DNA of 64,000 nucleotides from Vitellaria paradoxa (GCA_019916065.1 CM034244.1:29318471-29382470), one strand, 5' to 3'; positions 11,083-23,998 are shown, numbered from the stretch's first letter. Translations and numbers: made by a program. Notes: a model not told the origin generated them from the sequence alone.

Positions 11083-12820
11083 AACTATTGAAATCCAAAC
11101 TTGACCTTTTTTTAACAAAACCCAATTATTCTGGCCTTGTTTGATAACATTTATGTTTATTAGACTTGTTTTTATTTTTCTATTTTCAAAAAAACAAAAA
11201 AACTCAAATAGAAAAATGTAAAAAAAAAGTGTTTTCATTCTTTCTTTCCTATTATAAACGTTTTGTCAATTTTAACACTTTGTCCATTTTTGTTGCATCA
11301 TATTAAATGAATTGTTTTGTTTAAATATTTTATTAACTAAGTTATTTTTAATAAATAATATAATTAATTAAATTAATTATTACATGAAATATATTTTATT
11401 AACTTATTTTTAATAAATAATAAAACTAGAATAATTAATTAAATAAATTCATATTATTAAATTAAACTAAAATAACTAATTAAATTAGTTTTTATTAATT
11501 TTAATTTAATTAACTAATATAATATGAAATATAATTTATTACATTATTTTTAATAAATAAAATAAAATAATTATATTATAATTTAATAATATTTTATTTT
11601 CATTGAATTAAATTATTTTTAATAAATAATATAGATAAATAATTAATTTAGTTAATATGATATTTATTTTATTAAATTTAATTAATTTCAATATATATCA
11701 TAATATATTATATTATATACAGGTGGTGCTGTTTAACGGATAAATAAGGTTATATGTGTCATTATATATATTAATAAACACCTCACAACCCATTTAAAAA
11801 TAAATTCCCAAGGATGAGATTAATATTTTAAAACCTTTATTTTTGAATAACTCAGAAACCGTACTAACTCATACCATCTAAACATCTCAGATAACATATT
11901 TTAAAAACATCTTATTACTCATACTTTAAAACTCCCAAGCACACCCAAGGTGTCAGGATTGAGTTTGTGCTTCGCGCACGGGCCATGGACTATCAATTGA
12001 GATTGGGGTATCTGTGATTGTCCAAATATGTAAAACATGTGGAAAATATGATTTTTATATGGTGCCGCTATTCGCAACCTTAGTTTTTCTCTGCAGCCTA
12101 GTTAAAATTTTTCCGTCTTAGGATAAAAATGCCTTAATTTAAAATGACCTTCTTCCCCTCTATATTTATTACACATAACCAATACTATAGAAAACCTTAC
12201 ATAAAATTTCAACAAGAACTTGTTGAAAATATTAAATAACATCGACAATTACTTACTGAAAAAATCAAATAAATTTAATAATCACTTGCTAAAACAAATT
12301 TTCGACAGATAAACGAGATATTTCAGTAGCCAATTACTGAACAAATTAAAAACTTTCAATAGGTATTTGCTGAAAAATTAAACAATTTTAACATTTAATT
12401 TCTGAAAAAATGTAGCAATTTGTAGGTATTTTTGAAACTTTAAATGTAATTTTTGAGATATACAAAGAAATTATTGAGTTGTTTGAAGAAAAAATAAAAT
12501 ACATAAATTACCTGGGTAATATAAAAAAAAATAAAACTGCAAATAAGAAGACCCTTTTTAAGTCTGATTTTATATCCTCTGCTAATTTTCTATCCATAAT
12601 TTAATTATATCTCTTGTATCTATGCAATTTGTCTTAAAGCTAACAGCATTAACATCTTTATAATCATTATCTTCTTTGATCAAACTATTAATATTGTTAA
12701 AAATATTTTAATTTGACTGCCATTATTGTAAATATTTCATGCCAAAAAAAAAATCAATACTATTTGATAAAATTTAGGTGTATAAATGGATAAACTATAA
12801 TTGAACAATATCACTTTCAA
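11083..12820. other. AT-rich intergenic DNA, no gene seen
   Basis: After the solo LTR the sequence is mostly A/T with ATTAATTA-type runs. CCAAGCACACCC at 11935-11946 is an inverted match to GGGTGTACTTGG at 7172-7183, so these may be the two ends of a ~1.1-kb MITE-like element into which the solo LTR inserted. No matching target duplication was found. The words GGCCTTGTTTGATAACATTT (11133-11152) also recur inverted in the CACTA element near 27500. Confidence 0.4.
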
Positions 12821-12967
12821 GGGATGTTTAGAGTGACAAAAAGTGAGATAAAGTGATATAATTTGAGATAACTTATAGGTTTGTAATTTGTGTAATAAGA
12901 TAAAAAGTGAATAACTTTTAAATATTTTTAAAATTTTTAACTGTTTGTTAGTGTACCAAATGCACCC
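12821..12967. mobile_element. MITE-like hairpin, about 147 bp
   Basis: The left end GGGATGTTTAGAGTG and the right end, read inverted as GGGTGCATTTGGTACAC, resemble each other. The interior is AT-rich and non-coding. No target duplication is clear, so superfamily is unassigned. Confidence 0.4.
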
Positions 12968-13061
12968 TACTAGTCGATTTAAAAAAATAATAACTATAAA
13001 AAAGTAAGTGCACGAATCACTACAAGGGGAGATGTGAAGCATTGATTTTAACTATGAATTT

Positions 13062-13252
13062 GGTGCATGTTTAGAGTGTCTAGTTTTAATTAAAAAAATA
13101 AGTAAAAAGTAAGAAAATTTTAAATGGTTAGGCATTTGATGTATTTCTTAAAAAGTGTGAAAAAGTTGATAAAAATAAGAAAAAAATTATAAAATTTAAA
13201 AACAATTAAAAAATAAAAAAATTTTAATCAAATTTGACACTCCAAGTACACT
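13062..13252. mobile_element. MITE-like hairpin, about 190 bp
   Basis: The left end GGTGCATGTTTAGAGTGTC matches the inverted right end AGTGTACTTGGAGTGTC, and the interior arms are partly complementary A/T-rich sequence. It ends about 20 bp before the CACTA element. The target duplication is not resolved. Confidence 0.5.
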
Positions 13253-13917
13253 TAATAATAACCTAAAAGCATTCACTATTAGAAGTACAAGTATTTGCAG
13301 ATGAAATATTTGGGCGACAGCTTTTGGCGGTCACAAAAGGCTTATGAACAATCGTTTTTGGTGGTCGCTGAGACAGGAGTCACAAATGTTTTGCGGCTGG
13401 TTTATTTGCGACCAAAAAAAATTGGGCGACTGCCAAAAGACTAATGGCGATTGTAATAGTGCCAATATATCAGCACTAGAACCTTTTTTTTCCCCCCTCA
13501 CTCTTTTTCTCCTCTTTTCCTCTTTACCTCTCCCCCACGCTACTTGTCGCTACTCCTTTGCCTCCCGTCGCCAGCCACCGCTGCCCTCCACTGGCAGGTA
13601 CTCTCTTCTCCATCCTTCTCTCCATCTCTTTCTCCTTTCTTCCTCCATCTCTCTCCTCCCTCTTTCTCTCCCTAACCCCTTCTCTCCCTAGCGCTCTCTT
13701 TCTCTTTAGCTATATGTATATAATACTAATATTAAATTTTTTTGTTCATTTTTTTTTCTAGATTGAGCTTTGTTGAAGCCTGATTTACTTGGATCTTCTC
13801 GTCGTCCCTCTTCTTCAATCGATCAGGTATGGTTTTTACCTTTTTTTAATATTCTATTCTTTTTTTTTTATTTAGAAACTACTTTTTACCTTTTTTTTTT
13901 GTATATGTAAACTATTT

Positions 13918-14425
13918 TTTTGTTGTAGATATGTTGGACTTTTTTCTATTTTTTGGTATGTGGTAAATATGTTGGGTTTATTTGTTTTGAATAGGTTGGT
14001 TTTTTATGCTGGGTTTTTTTGTTGTAAATATGGTAGTTCTATTTTTTTTTTGGTTGATAAATATGTTGTGTTTTATTACTGTAAATATTGTTGGATTTTT
14101 ATTGTTGAGTTTTTTTGTTATAAATATGTTATTTTTTTTGTTGTAAATATGTTAGGGCTTTTTTTTTTTTTTTGTTGATAAATATGTAGGGGTTTTTTTT
14201 GTTGATAAATATGTTGGCTTTTACTCTTGCAAATATTGTTGGCTTTTTATTGTAAGGTTTTTTTTTTTTTGGTTGGATGTAAATATGTTAATTTTTATTG
14301 TTGTAAATATATTGGGTTTTTTTGGTTGACAAATATGTTGGGTTTTATTGTTGTAAATATTGTTGGATTTTTATTGTAAACATGTTGGATTTTTAAATAA
14401 TTGGGCTTTTATTGTTGTAAATTAT
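13918..14425. repeat. T-rich minisatellite
   Basis: The word TTGTTGTAAATATGTTGGGTT recurs irregularly about every 25-45 bp with T-run length changes, interleaved with a GTTGATAAATATGTTGG variant. It lies just after the putative leader of CACTA element 1. Short open frames across it are products of the repeat. Confidence 0.7.
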
Positions 14426-15860
14426 ATTTAGTATTTTTATATTTATTGACTTAAAGAAATTTTAATAAATAAAATAGCTTAATAATAAATTTTAATTAAA
14501 TTAAATAATAACATTAATCAAAGTAAAAATGAATTATAAGCAAATGCATCCAATTAATAAGAAATATAAAATTAATTTACTTAACATGAAATATGAATTC
14601 TTTTTTAACAAAACATGCAAATCATTTTAATATTAAATGTAATATTAAATATAATTTATTCAATTTCTTTATTAAATATGAGTGATCAATTTGAATTTAA
14701 TATATTTTTTTATTTATTACATTAATTTACTTTTAATAACGAACATAAAATTTAGTACTTAATAAAATTACAGTAAATCAAATAAAATCAATTTAATAAG
14801 TAAGTTAAATTAATTTGAAAGTTATTTGTACAATTAATTTACTTAACATGAAATATGAATATTTATTATAAAATATGCAAACCATTTTATTACTAAATAT
14901 AACATAACCCATAAGTGTGGGAAAGAAAAATAGATAAAGAAGAAAGCATTTAATGTAAATAATAAAATATTACATTAATTAAATTAATAAAAAATATTGT
15001 TATTGTTTAAAATATTAAATAATAAATTAATTAATATTATAATGATCAAATAAAGTAATTAATGTTTCATTTGTTAAATTAGATTACAATATTAATAATA
15101 TTAAATAATAATATTAAAAAAGATAAAATTAGTAAATTACTATTATTGTTATTATTATTATAGCATAATATTCAAAATATAATTAAATTGTGTAACTTAT
15201 AATATTATAATATTAAATTGTAATAGCTATATAGAATTAGTTAAACTATTAAAAATATTATTATTGTTATTTAAAATATAAATAACAAATTGATTAATAT
15301 TATAATAACTACATACATGTTACTTAAATTAATAAAATTAAATTATTATAATATGAAATTATAATATTACATTAGTTCAATTGTAATCTTAAAGTATTAG
15401 ATTAAATAATAATATCGAATTAATTGAATTAATAACATTAGTTGAATTATAATATTAATAGTAATAGTATAAAGAAATTAGTTAAAATAATAATATTATA
15501 ATTTGGTAATTAATAATATTAAATTAATTAAATTAGTAACTAATACACAAACCTCTAATCTTACTTGGGCCCAATCTAATCCAATGTTAATACTATAAGA
15601 AAATTAGGTAAAATAATAATATTATAATACTATAATTAGGTAATTAATAGTAATTAATTAATAATATTTAATTAGTTAAATTAGCAACTAATACACAAAC
15701 CCCTAATCTTACTTGGACTCAATCCAATCCAATCCAACTCAATATATCCGTTGCTTAGGTTTAATTTAGTGCCTGTGTTGTTAATTAGGTAGTCGATATA
15801 TAAACTAATAACAGAAATCAAAATTAGAAACAAATTAGAACTGGTTTACTTTATTCATTT
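14426..15860. other. AT-rich, probably intronic part of CACTA element 1
   Basis: Mostly ATTAAT/AATAAT sequence without coding signs. A ~150-bp duplication is visible: CTAATACACAAACC(T/C)CTAATC occurs near 15540 and 15690. The equivalent part of CACTA element 3 (49300-52500) is also long and AT-rich, which suggests a large 5' intron. Confidence 0.55.
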
Positions 15861-16372
15861 ACAAGCATTAGTGAAACTTAAACCCGTTCGAGAATCTTGT
15901 ACACCACCCGTTTGGTCATAGTTAGTGACAGATTTGGTCTTCGACTAGGTTCGTCATTCTTGTGATGAACATGTGGGGATTGACATACACAATTCTTTAA
16001 TCGTCTAATTCAAACAGTTTGAAAATGCAACTATCCATTTTGTCATCAACAACTTATGCAATATTTGATGTTAGATGGAGTTTCAGTTAATGTCTTGTTG
16101 TTCTCCAATTGCATACATAGAGTACGACTAATGTCGTTTCTACGTCGTATACTTAGAGGACCATGCGGACATGCTGCTGAAATTTTATCTAACTAGGGAA
16201 TGAAGTCATCGAGTTGTAGAGTACAATTTGGATCATGCATTCTTGAATCGAATAGGACCAACCACCCTGCAGTGAGAAGGTGAATTTTAAGACTAGGTGA
16301 CTTGCATAATACGTGATCCCTTAGGCTAATTGTGCCTCTTCATTTCGGGACTTTGCAGAAATAATTACCGAT

Positions 16373-17490
16373 ATGTACAAGAGTTGGATTGATTTGCTGA
16401 ATAAGATGTCTACAGAATATATGGAGGAGATTAACCAATTCATCGCATTCACCAATGGGATTCAGAGTAAGTACATTAGTTATCCTTGTAGGAAATGTGC
16501 GAACTAGTATTATTACACACGGGAGCCCATTAGGGAGCATATGATTATTAATGATTCTTAAAGCAATACAAGTATTGGACTCTCCACGGGGAAGACTATG
16601 CCCCCTCTCGTCGGGAGGAAATAGTTACGGTGGAGGTTGAGGCTATGGAGGAGGCTGATTCGATACTCGCGATATTAGCTAATATTGCGTGTGGATTAAC
16701 ACCAGAAAACACAATCTGTGATACTGATTTGACGGGTGGAAGTAATTCTTGCTCGGGTGTAGATGACCAATCCTTAAGATATTTAGAAATACTCGATGAT
16801 GTACAGACAGACTTTTATTTGTCCTGCCACATTACTTTAAATTTGTATTCAATTAATACGTGAACTGCATAGGTTTATAATTTATGAAGCACTAGTGATC
16901 CTGCTTTGATCGATGAAACGAACCAGCTAGCTGATGGTCCTTATACGACAGCCCAACGTTACACAACTTACGACATCAATAGGTTTTAATTTCGCATCAA
17001 GCAGATAGATGATTGGCAGGCTATGCAAAATAATGGTATCGGTTATCCGTCTGTCGACGATGATTACTACTATGGCCAATTGAACGACATTATTGAAGTC
17101 ATATATAATCGTAGTTTGGGATTTCTATTGTTTAAGTGTGATTGGGCTAATCCAATCTGTGGGGTTAAAACTAATAAATACCAGTTTAAATTAGTAAACT
17201 TTAACAATTTGTTATACCATGATGAGTGAATATAACATGAACCCTACATTCTAGCGTTGATAACAGAGCAAGTTTATTATATCAGATATAGAGTCGATCC
17301 TAACTGGCAAATTGCGGTTAAAATTTCGAGAATGGGGGATGTATCAGATTAAATGCGAGAAGCCAGATATTAATGCATTTGCCTAACAAGCTTTTGATGA
17401 GGATGCAATCATCTAATGTGAGGAAGATGGTAATTGGGTTAGGCAGACCATCGAAGGAGATGCCATTAATTTACATGACTAATAAAGAGT
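16373..17490 (+). pseudogene. TNPD-like transposase remnant, core deleted
   Basis: The frame from the ATG at 16373 reads YKSWIDLLNKMSTEYMEEI then TNGIQSKYISYPCRKCAN, the transposase-associated N-terminal domain of plant En/Spm proteins, then a stop. A second block from about 16890 reads LADGPYTTAQRYTTYD, NGIGYPSVDDDYYYGQLNDI, FKCDWANP and KLVNFNNLLY, which is the C-terminal DUF4216-type region. Compared with element 3, the DNA equivalent to roughly 53558-55960 is missing, removing the Transposase_21 and DUF4218 regions. It cannot encode a transposase. Confidence 0.75.
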
Positions 17491-17574
17491 TGTGCACGTT
17501 TTTATCCAAATAAAGTTGCTTTTAAATATTTATTTTTAGAAATTATAATAAATCTATTTTGTGAACATGTACGC

Positions 17575-18182
17575 AGACATGTTCGGACACTTTAGGAGAG
17601 TGTCTTGGCTTATCTTATATGGGTAGTAGCTTGATAGATGCCATCACGCCATCACCCTCTCTATCAGATGTCCTTCGACACGTAGGCACCTTCAGTGTCT
17701 AACCATATAGCAGCAGGTCTAAATTATTAGTTTGAGACATTTAGTTGTTAAAATTTTTTCTTTCGACTCATTAAACTTAATATTTTATATGCAACAGATT
17801 CTCCTATTCCAAGCATGCCTTCCAAGTCTGATAGAGGACTTTCGAAGGCATTGCCGCAGTGGAACTGCGAGTCATAGTGGATAACTGTGCAATGGGATGA
17901 CACACCCCACCCGATGGGGAAGGCCAATGGTCCCTCATCTCTCAGATCAGACACATAGTTTGAAATTTAATCAGATTCCTACTAACCACCCTTGATTGGG
18001 ACGCCTTCCCGCCTGACGCATTCGAGGGCCTCTAGGCTGAGGTGCAGGTACCTAAATATATTTTCATGTATCATAGTTTACTTTATACACATATGGTGTT
18101 TGTGTTAAAACTTATGATATTAAAGAATATTCTGTAATTTGTCATTTTCAAACTAATGTGGCTAAGGTTCTTCCAGACTTTC
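17575..18182 (+). pseudogene. TNPA-like (Transposase_24-type) gene remnant, 5' part
   Basis: This aligns with 56660-57280 of CACTA element 3. Shared landmarks are GGCACCTTCAGTGTCT, the acceptor-like GCAACAG/ATT, GCCGCAGTGGAACTGCG, GGGATGACAC and CGAGGTGCAG or GAGGTGCAG followed by GTA (splice donor). Reading frames are broken. The gene is interrupted at 18183 by a solo LTR and continues at 22211. Confidence 0.6.
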
Positions 18183-18938
18183 TGTCACACCACAAATTTT
18201 CATAACCCGAATACCTGAGGGTGACTTGAGATTATTTATTTGGGTATAAAAATAAGATGATAACAACACGCCGTCACAGTCCAAATTTTCTTTCAAACTG
18301 GGGTTGACTTGCAATAAAAATTTAAGGTATTCAAAATTCCTAGTTTATCCCAACCAATATTTATAAGTCATTAAACTGAATCATTTGATGGGATTCAACT
18401 ACAGGGCACAAAATAAAGATAGAGAATAGTATTATAGAGCCATTTAAGCGTCCCAACCATGTGATTAACATTACATATCAAATAAAAGTAACTAGGTTTA
18501 AACTTAATGATTACAATCATCCAACAATTATTATTACAGACCAAAATAATAAATAAAATCTTCTAATATTGCGCAAGAAAAAAAATTAGATAACTCTTCT
18601 GATGAAATATTTAAGAGAAATTAATATCTTTCCAGCTCATCTTCAGTATCTCTGTGCTTAATGTCCTGAAAAAATATTCCCACAAAGGGGTGAGCTACTA
18701 AAGCCCAGTAATCAGAATCTCCTAGGTGCCTATATGTAATGGTCGTAATACTACACTATATTAGATAACCCAATACAGTGAATATGATTAGGTGGCATAC
18801 TGTTCATGCAACAATTAGTTCAATAGATCCCAACTGAATAATGTAAATTATACTTACAACGGTTCGATCAGATTGTCACTGCAACTACTATTTTACTTAC
18901 GCGTCAAATAGTTTAATGTTATTTTTGGACCACAATGA

Positions 18939-19010
18939 AATCGGTGTTGCAGTGGTAGGGATTTCAGATTCAAATCTTTAAGGTCTCAGGATCAAACTCC
19001 GTAGCGATAC
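18939..19010 (+). repeat. tRNA-like module 1 inside solo LTR copy 2
   Basis: This is the counterpart of 8151-8222. The A-box-like GTGTTGCAGTGGTAGGG and B-box-like AGGATCAAACTCC are both slightly decayed. Confidence 0.5.
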
Positions 19011-19756
19011 AGGTTTCATAAATTATTTTTTTTTATAAAATATTCATCAAAAGGAATTAAATATAATAAGGAATTCCAACACATCATTCATACATAAACA
19101 AGAAAGGTTGCCAGTCGCAGTAAAATTTGGTAAATGAGTTTAATCTAAATCCTCCTAGGATAATCATACTCCTATCTTCCTCTACCCCCAGTCTTGGGAA
19201 CTAGTGACTTTACGGGCTTAGTATTCAATGCATTCCGACGGTGTCACCCACCAAAAACTTAGCCGTTGCGACCGGCTACCTGACTACTAAGTCAGAAGGG
19301 AGTATCTCCCAAATAAAATGTATATGTTCCCATCTCCATCTAAAAGGTCATTTCTATCCACTCATCACCACCCCATTGCCAAAAATAACTTTAGCACCAA
19401 GTGCCTTAATTTATTTTCACCCCTTGACATTCCAAGGGTACCTTGTATGTCAATCAAACATTTTTAACAACCGGCAATGTTCCCGGGTGATAAATTCTAA
19501 GTGGGATTATTCAATCACGTATGGTATACTTTAAGTATTTTATCTCAATTCAAAATTAAATAATAATTCACAATAAATTAAAGATTAAACATAATCACCA
19601 ATATTATTATCACAAAGGTAGGTACTACATGTAAATTAATAAGTAGCAAGTAACTAGAATAATTTAGAATTCGAGTTAGTATTTTAGTTAATTCTTCGAC
19701 AGTTTACTGTACTACCCTTGATAGGAATAAAATTATTTCTAATGGTATATTAATTA

Positions 19757-19832
19757 AGTCAAGGTTGGCAGCTTAGTGGGTGGGCGGCTCTAATTGTGAT
19801 TTAAAGTTGTGAGTTTGAACCTCATTGGCTGC
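19757..19832 (+). repeat. tRNA-like module 2 inside solo LTR copy 2
   Basis: This is the counterpart of 8982-9057. The A-box-like CAGCTTAGTGGGTGGGCGG is kept. The B box has decayed from GTTCGAACC to GTTTGAACC, a CpG-to-TpG change. Confidence 0.5.
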
Positions 19833-22210
19833 GATCTCGGTTTTTGCCTCTTTTACCTTTTTATTTTATTATTTTATGGAATATAAAGATAATAAATAGC
19901 TCTTTGGACTAATATTTAATTTTAGAAAATTGATAAGTTTTATTTTATTCAAACTGGATAGTATAGTACATCACCTAAACAATTAGGACAATGTAAGATT
20001 ACAAAGCTAATTCATTCTAACCCTTTTATTTGGTAGGAGAATAATAGTATTCAAAATAATTTGAATAAATTTCCAATCATCATCTTATTTATAACCAAAC
20101 CCTTATCATATGTTTTCGACTTCAAGATATCCACAAATGTCCATAGAATTATTCCAATGTTTAGGAAGGTATTAAATAAGTTTCATTTAATTCACTTAAT
20201 CATAACAATATAGTTATATAACTTGCTAGGTTGACAAAATAATGCCTAAAAATCAATTAGAATAAATCAAATTCATTTAAGGAAGACCAAATAAGGAAAG
20301 AATAAGTTCATTGTTTCATTTGGACATTTTTATCAAATACTTGGTTCTACTTAGCCATTTTAGTTTGAATAAGTCATCTAACTATCCATGATGAAACTGA
20401 TTTTCTAAGTCAGTTATCATAAATATTAGAGTGTCAAATAATAAATAATATCCAATTTAAAATAATTTCATATCAATTGGAAAATAACTAAGTAGCATCA
20501 ACTTAGCAGTCAACTTCGGTATTTCAACAAATAGTATAAGTGTTTTACTAGATTAGGCCTTGTGAACAAAATCACCCATAAATAAATTATTAACATAACT
20601 ATAACTAACAGAGGGTAATTGGGAATTTAAATAAATCTTTAAACATAAAATTCTAAAAAAAATCCAAATAAGCATCAATTAAAGGCTAAGTAGAAATAGC
20701 AGCTTAAAAGAACATTCATATAAAATATATTAGAACTCCAATATCTATAAACTTTATATCTGTGGAAATTAGACTTTAAGACCTACAACTTTCATGTTTT
20801 ACACTTTTTAAAATTCTAAGGTCTAAAGGTGCAAAAAACAGTCTTGAGTTTAGTTTGTTTAGAAGATATAGTTTTACATGTGCTCAGTATTTTGGGCATA
20901 AATTTTGACTCACAAATCGGATTGATGCAAATCTTTTTGGGTTAGAAATAAAACTTAAAGGGCTACAACTTTTATGTTTTAGCCAAAGCCTAATTCCACC
21001 GTTTTAAGAGTCAAAAGCACATCAGAAGTTACAAATAGAGAGCTGTCAGCATGCTGAGCTACATCAGTCAAAGTTTCGGCTTCCCTACCCCCAATATGCG
21101 GGTATTTTTTTTATCACAATCGAGTTTCATACTTCAAACCCAAAAAAAAAAAAGCTTCAGCTTCAAATTGAAGACATCAAATAGATTTTAGGAGGTTCGT
21201 CATCCTACCTCAATGAAGATATTGACGACCAAGTCTGAGAAAGGAAAATAGAGTTGAGTTTTGAACACCAGCCAATTAGAAAGTTTCAAGCCTTTCTTCT
21301 TCCTCCAAGCGACACCCACACTAAATAATAATTTTTTTTCTCTTATTTTTTTTTTCTCTTTGAAGGCACACAAATTTATAGAAAGTTATGGGAGTGTTGA
21401 GGAAGTATTAGTGGAGAAAATAACCTCCACTTCCCATGCTTCAAAGTCACTAAGGTAGGATCACATTAGGTAGCATGATCCAAGAATTATGCTTTACTTT
21501 TTGACTATCTAACCATATAATTTAAGAGAGGTATTGGGAGAGATGTATGGAAGTGGCATGATCCGGGAATCATACTTTGCCTTTTTGACTAATAAACTAA
21601 ATAATTTAAAAGAGGTATTGGGGAAGATGTATGGAGGTGGCATGATCCGGAAATTATGCTAACTTTTTGACTAATTAAACAAATTATTTAAAAGATGCTT
21701 TAAGTCTTTAAATCATGCTTGTTAAGTCTTTTAATCATGCTTGCTAAATAATTTGAAAGAAATGCTTTAAAGTCATCAATGTAGGGTTTTCTTTTTTACT
21801 AATAAACTAAATAATTTGAGAGATTGTGAGAGATGTATGGAAGAAAGGATGGATGGAAAATGAAGTTTGTCGGGAAATGATTTAGAGCTACTATTCACGA
21901 GTCAACTCAGTGAATGATAAAGTGAGTTAAAGTGAGTTAAGGTGAGTCAAAGAAAGGGTTGACCAATGGGTTAATGGGCTTGGGTTGAACCAAATAGGTA
22001 ATTGGGCTAGGAATTATTTGGATAAAAGTTTAGAAATCTACATTAAACTTTCAAACAGGGTGAAATTAAATCCGAAAATCTTTCTAACTAATTTTATCAT
22101 TGCAAAAATTTTCAAATCCTCAATTTTCTAAATTTTTATATGATAAATATCACCAACATATTTAAGCAAAAATTAATTAAGAGAAAGAAAATTCAGGTTA
22201 TTACACTTTC

Positions 22211-23161
22211 AAAACGTTTGCTACGACAAGTGTTGAAAGATGTGGAAGGACCATAAGAATAACGTCAAGTCTAGCCATTGGAAGGGCCATGAGACTGACC
22301 CTGACATCGTTCAGTGGGTCCCGTCGGGCGTCTTTCCCCACTAGTGGGTTGAGCTGATCAGTTACTAGTCAAGCGAGGAGACACGGGTGAGTAGATTGCG
22401 GTCTGAATTTTTTTTCCTTAAGTTTTTAAGTTATAAAGCATTACTTACAAAAGCTAATCGTCAAGAACTAAAAACAGAATGTGGTTGAAAGGAACTCGCA
22501 GAACCGAGGGATTCAAGGCCTCAGCCACAAGGAAGGGATTTGGCACTTTACATAGGTTCACCATGAGATAAAACGTTAGTTTACCGTTTAAAAATTTTAT
22601 TTATTTTCATATCATATGAAATAAACTATTAACATATAATTTGCCATTCAACAGTTGGAGGAGTGGGGGCAAAGGGCTAATCAAATGGTCATCTAGTTAT
22701 AGACCCGCAATGCGGATTCGCCGAAGGTTCAGGCCATACAGGTAATTAAGGATTTATTTTGGTCAATGAACATATTCGATTTTCCTTTACATAATTTAGT
22801 TAATTGTCTTTCTTATCCATCTTGTATTGTTTCCCTTAGGCTCACTTTCAGGCACGTCTAGCTGAGTTACCAGCAGATGAGAGGGAGTCCAATATAAGAA
22901 GGTATAAGATATTCCACTCTACGATCGGATGTGATAGCCATGGATACACGCTCACACGGAGCGCGAGCATTCCATGCTAGGCCATCGCACTAGTGGAGGC
23001 ATCCGCAGCTAACTCCTCTTAAGCCAGATGCTGCGACGAGGACCTAATCCAAACCCTCCATGCAGAGATGGACACACGAGAGGTGTCACTTTGGGCTGAG
23101 ATGATGGCTGAGATGGAGAGGCCCTTATCTAAAAGTCAAAGCCATCCTCCACATCCTTAGA
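22211..23161 (+). pseudogene. TNPA-like gene remnant, 3' part
   Basis: This continues the gene broken at 18182. Translated pieces include KMWKDHKNN, GHETDPDIVQWVPSGVFP and, near 22840-23110, a region matching the element 3 stretch before its solo LTR (GAGATGATGGCTGAGATGGA near 23096). Several stops and frame changes are present. In known families this second CACTA protein binds the subterminal repeats. This copy is non-functional. Confidence 0.6.
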
Positions 23162-23689
23162 TTAGAAATATTAATTTTCGTATTCGTTACTAATTAAAAT
23201 TTTATAAATTTATTTATTTGTATTTTGTTGTCACGTTTTCATTCGCTTATTATTTCATTGTAGGACCTAGATGATAGTGGCTGGCCCTCCTAGACTTGAC
23301 TAGGGTGATTTTGACCAGCATATTTTGTGTTTTTGTATTTTATTTTTTCTATTTTTTAAATTAATTATTTGTTTTTTCTTTTGTGTACATTTGTGTATAA
23401 CAAATTTTGTAACTAAATTTCATACTTTTTTTGCATATATAAATGAATATTTTTGTTCTATTTTATTTAAAAAAAATTTGTTACATGTCCAATTTAAATT
23501 ATAACCAAAAAATTAATTTAGAAATAAATATTTGAAAATAAATAATATAAATAATAAATGAATTTTAAAAAATTAATAAAAATAATTGAAAAATAATAAA
23601 AAATTTTACTAAAATAAAAAAGGCATATGCAGTCACCAATGAAAAGTAATATTAAATGTAAAAATAAAAAATTAATAATTAATAAAAAA

Positions 23690-23995
23690 TAAAAAATTAA
23701 TTACTTTTGCGGCTGCCAATGGCGGTCGCTAATAAGAAAACAGTGGTTGCTAATGTCTTCCCACCACATGGTGGGGAGTGACGTCAAGTTTGCAGAAAAG
23801 CATTAGCAATCGCTAGTTTTTTTATCATTGACAGTCACTAATGGTCTCCAACTAATTTTACTGGCGGTCGCCACTTCGGTCACTAATAATTTTTAGCAGC
23901 AATACAATTGTGACTCGTGTCCGGCAGTCGCCAAGTGGTCGCTAAAACTTATTAGCAACCAAAGGCAATTGTTAAAACCGTCATTCCTAGTAGTG
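23690..23995. repeat. subterminal repeat region of CACTA element 1
   Basis: Words such as GGCGGTCGCTAAT, GCGACCGCC-like inverses and AGTGGTCGCTAAA occur about every 20-40 bp up to the terminal CCTAGTAGTG. Subterminal arrays like this are the usual binding sites of CACTA regulatory proteins. Confidence 0.65.
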
Positions 23996-23998
23996 ATT

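Larger units (their letters stand above)
18183..22205. mobile_element. 4.0-kb solo LTR (family A, copy 2)
   Basis: The element starts TGTCACACCACAAATTTTCA and ends GGTTATTACA. It is flanked by perfect 5-bp duplications CTTTC (18178-18182 and 22206-22210). It inserted into the TNPA-like part of CACTA element 1: the homologous sequence in element 3 runs without interruption there (CTAGACTTCTGAGACG near 57291). It aligns end to end with 7418-11077 and keeps two segments, near 19960-20060 and 20475-20590, that copy 1 lacks. Confidence 0.9.
13274..23995 (+). mobile_element. CACTA element 1 (En/Spm type), degenerate, 10.7 kb
   Basis: The element starts CACTATTAGAAG and ends CCTAGTAGTG, whose inverted form is CACTACTAGG. 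It is flanked by the 3-bp duplication ATT (13271-13273 and 23996-23998), as expected for CACTA elements. Subterminal regions carry many short words of the GGCGGTCGCTAA type in both orientations. Order inside: a pyrimidine-rich GC-richer leader ending CTGGCAG/GTACTC at about 13600 (likely 5' exon and splice donor), a T-rich minisatellite, an AT-rich intron-like stretch, TNPD remnants, and TNPA-like remnants split by a solo LTR. It is a relative of CACTA element 3 (48880-60421) but lacks the transposase core. Confidence 0.9.

Noticed and set aside
7172..11946. A confirmed 1.1-kb MITE interrupted by solo LTR copy 1
   Set aside because: The ends GGGTGTACTTGG and inverted GGGTGTGCTTGG match, but no target-site duplication supports the pair, so it is mentioned only as a possibility.
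13344..13761. Two overlapping proline/serine/leucine-rich open frames
   Set aside because: They come from the pyrimidine-rich leader of CACTA element 1. A similar leader is at 49100-49320 in element 3 without a conserved frame.
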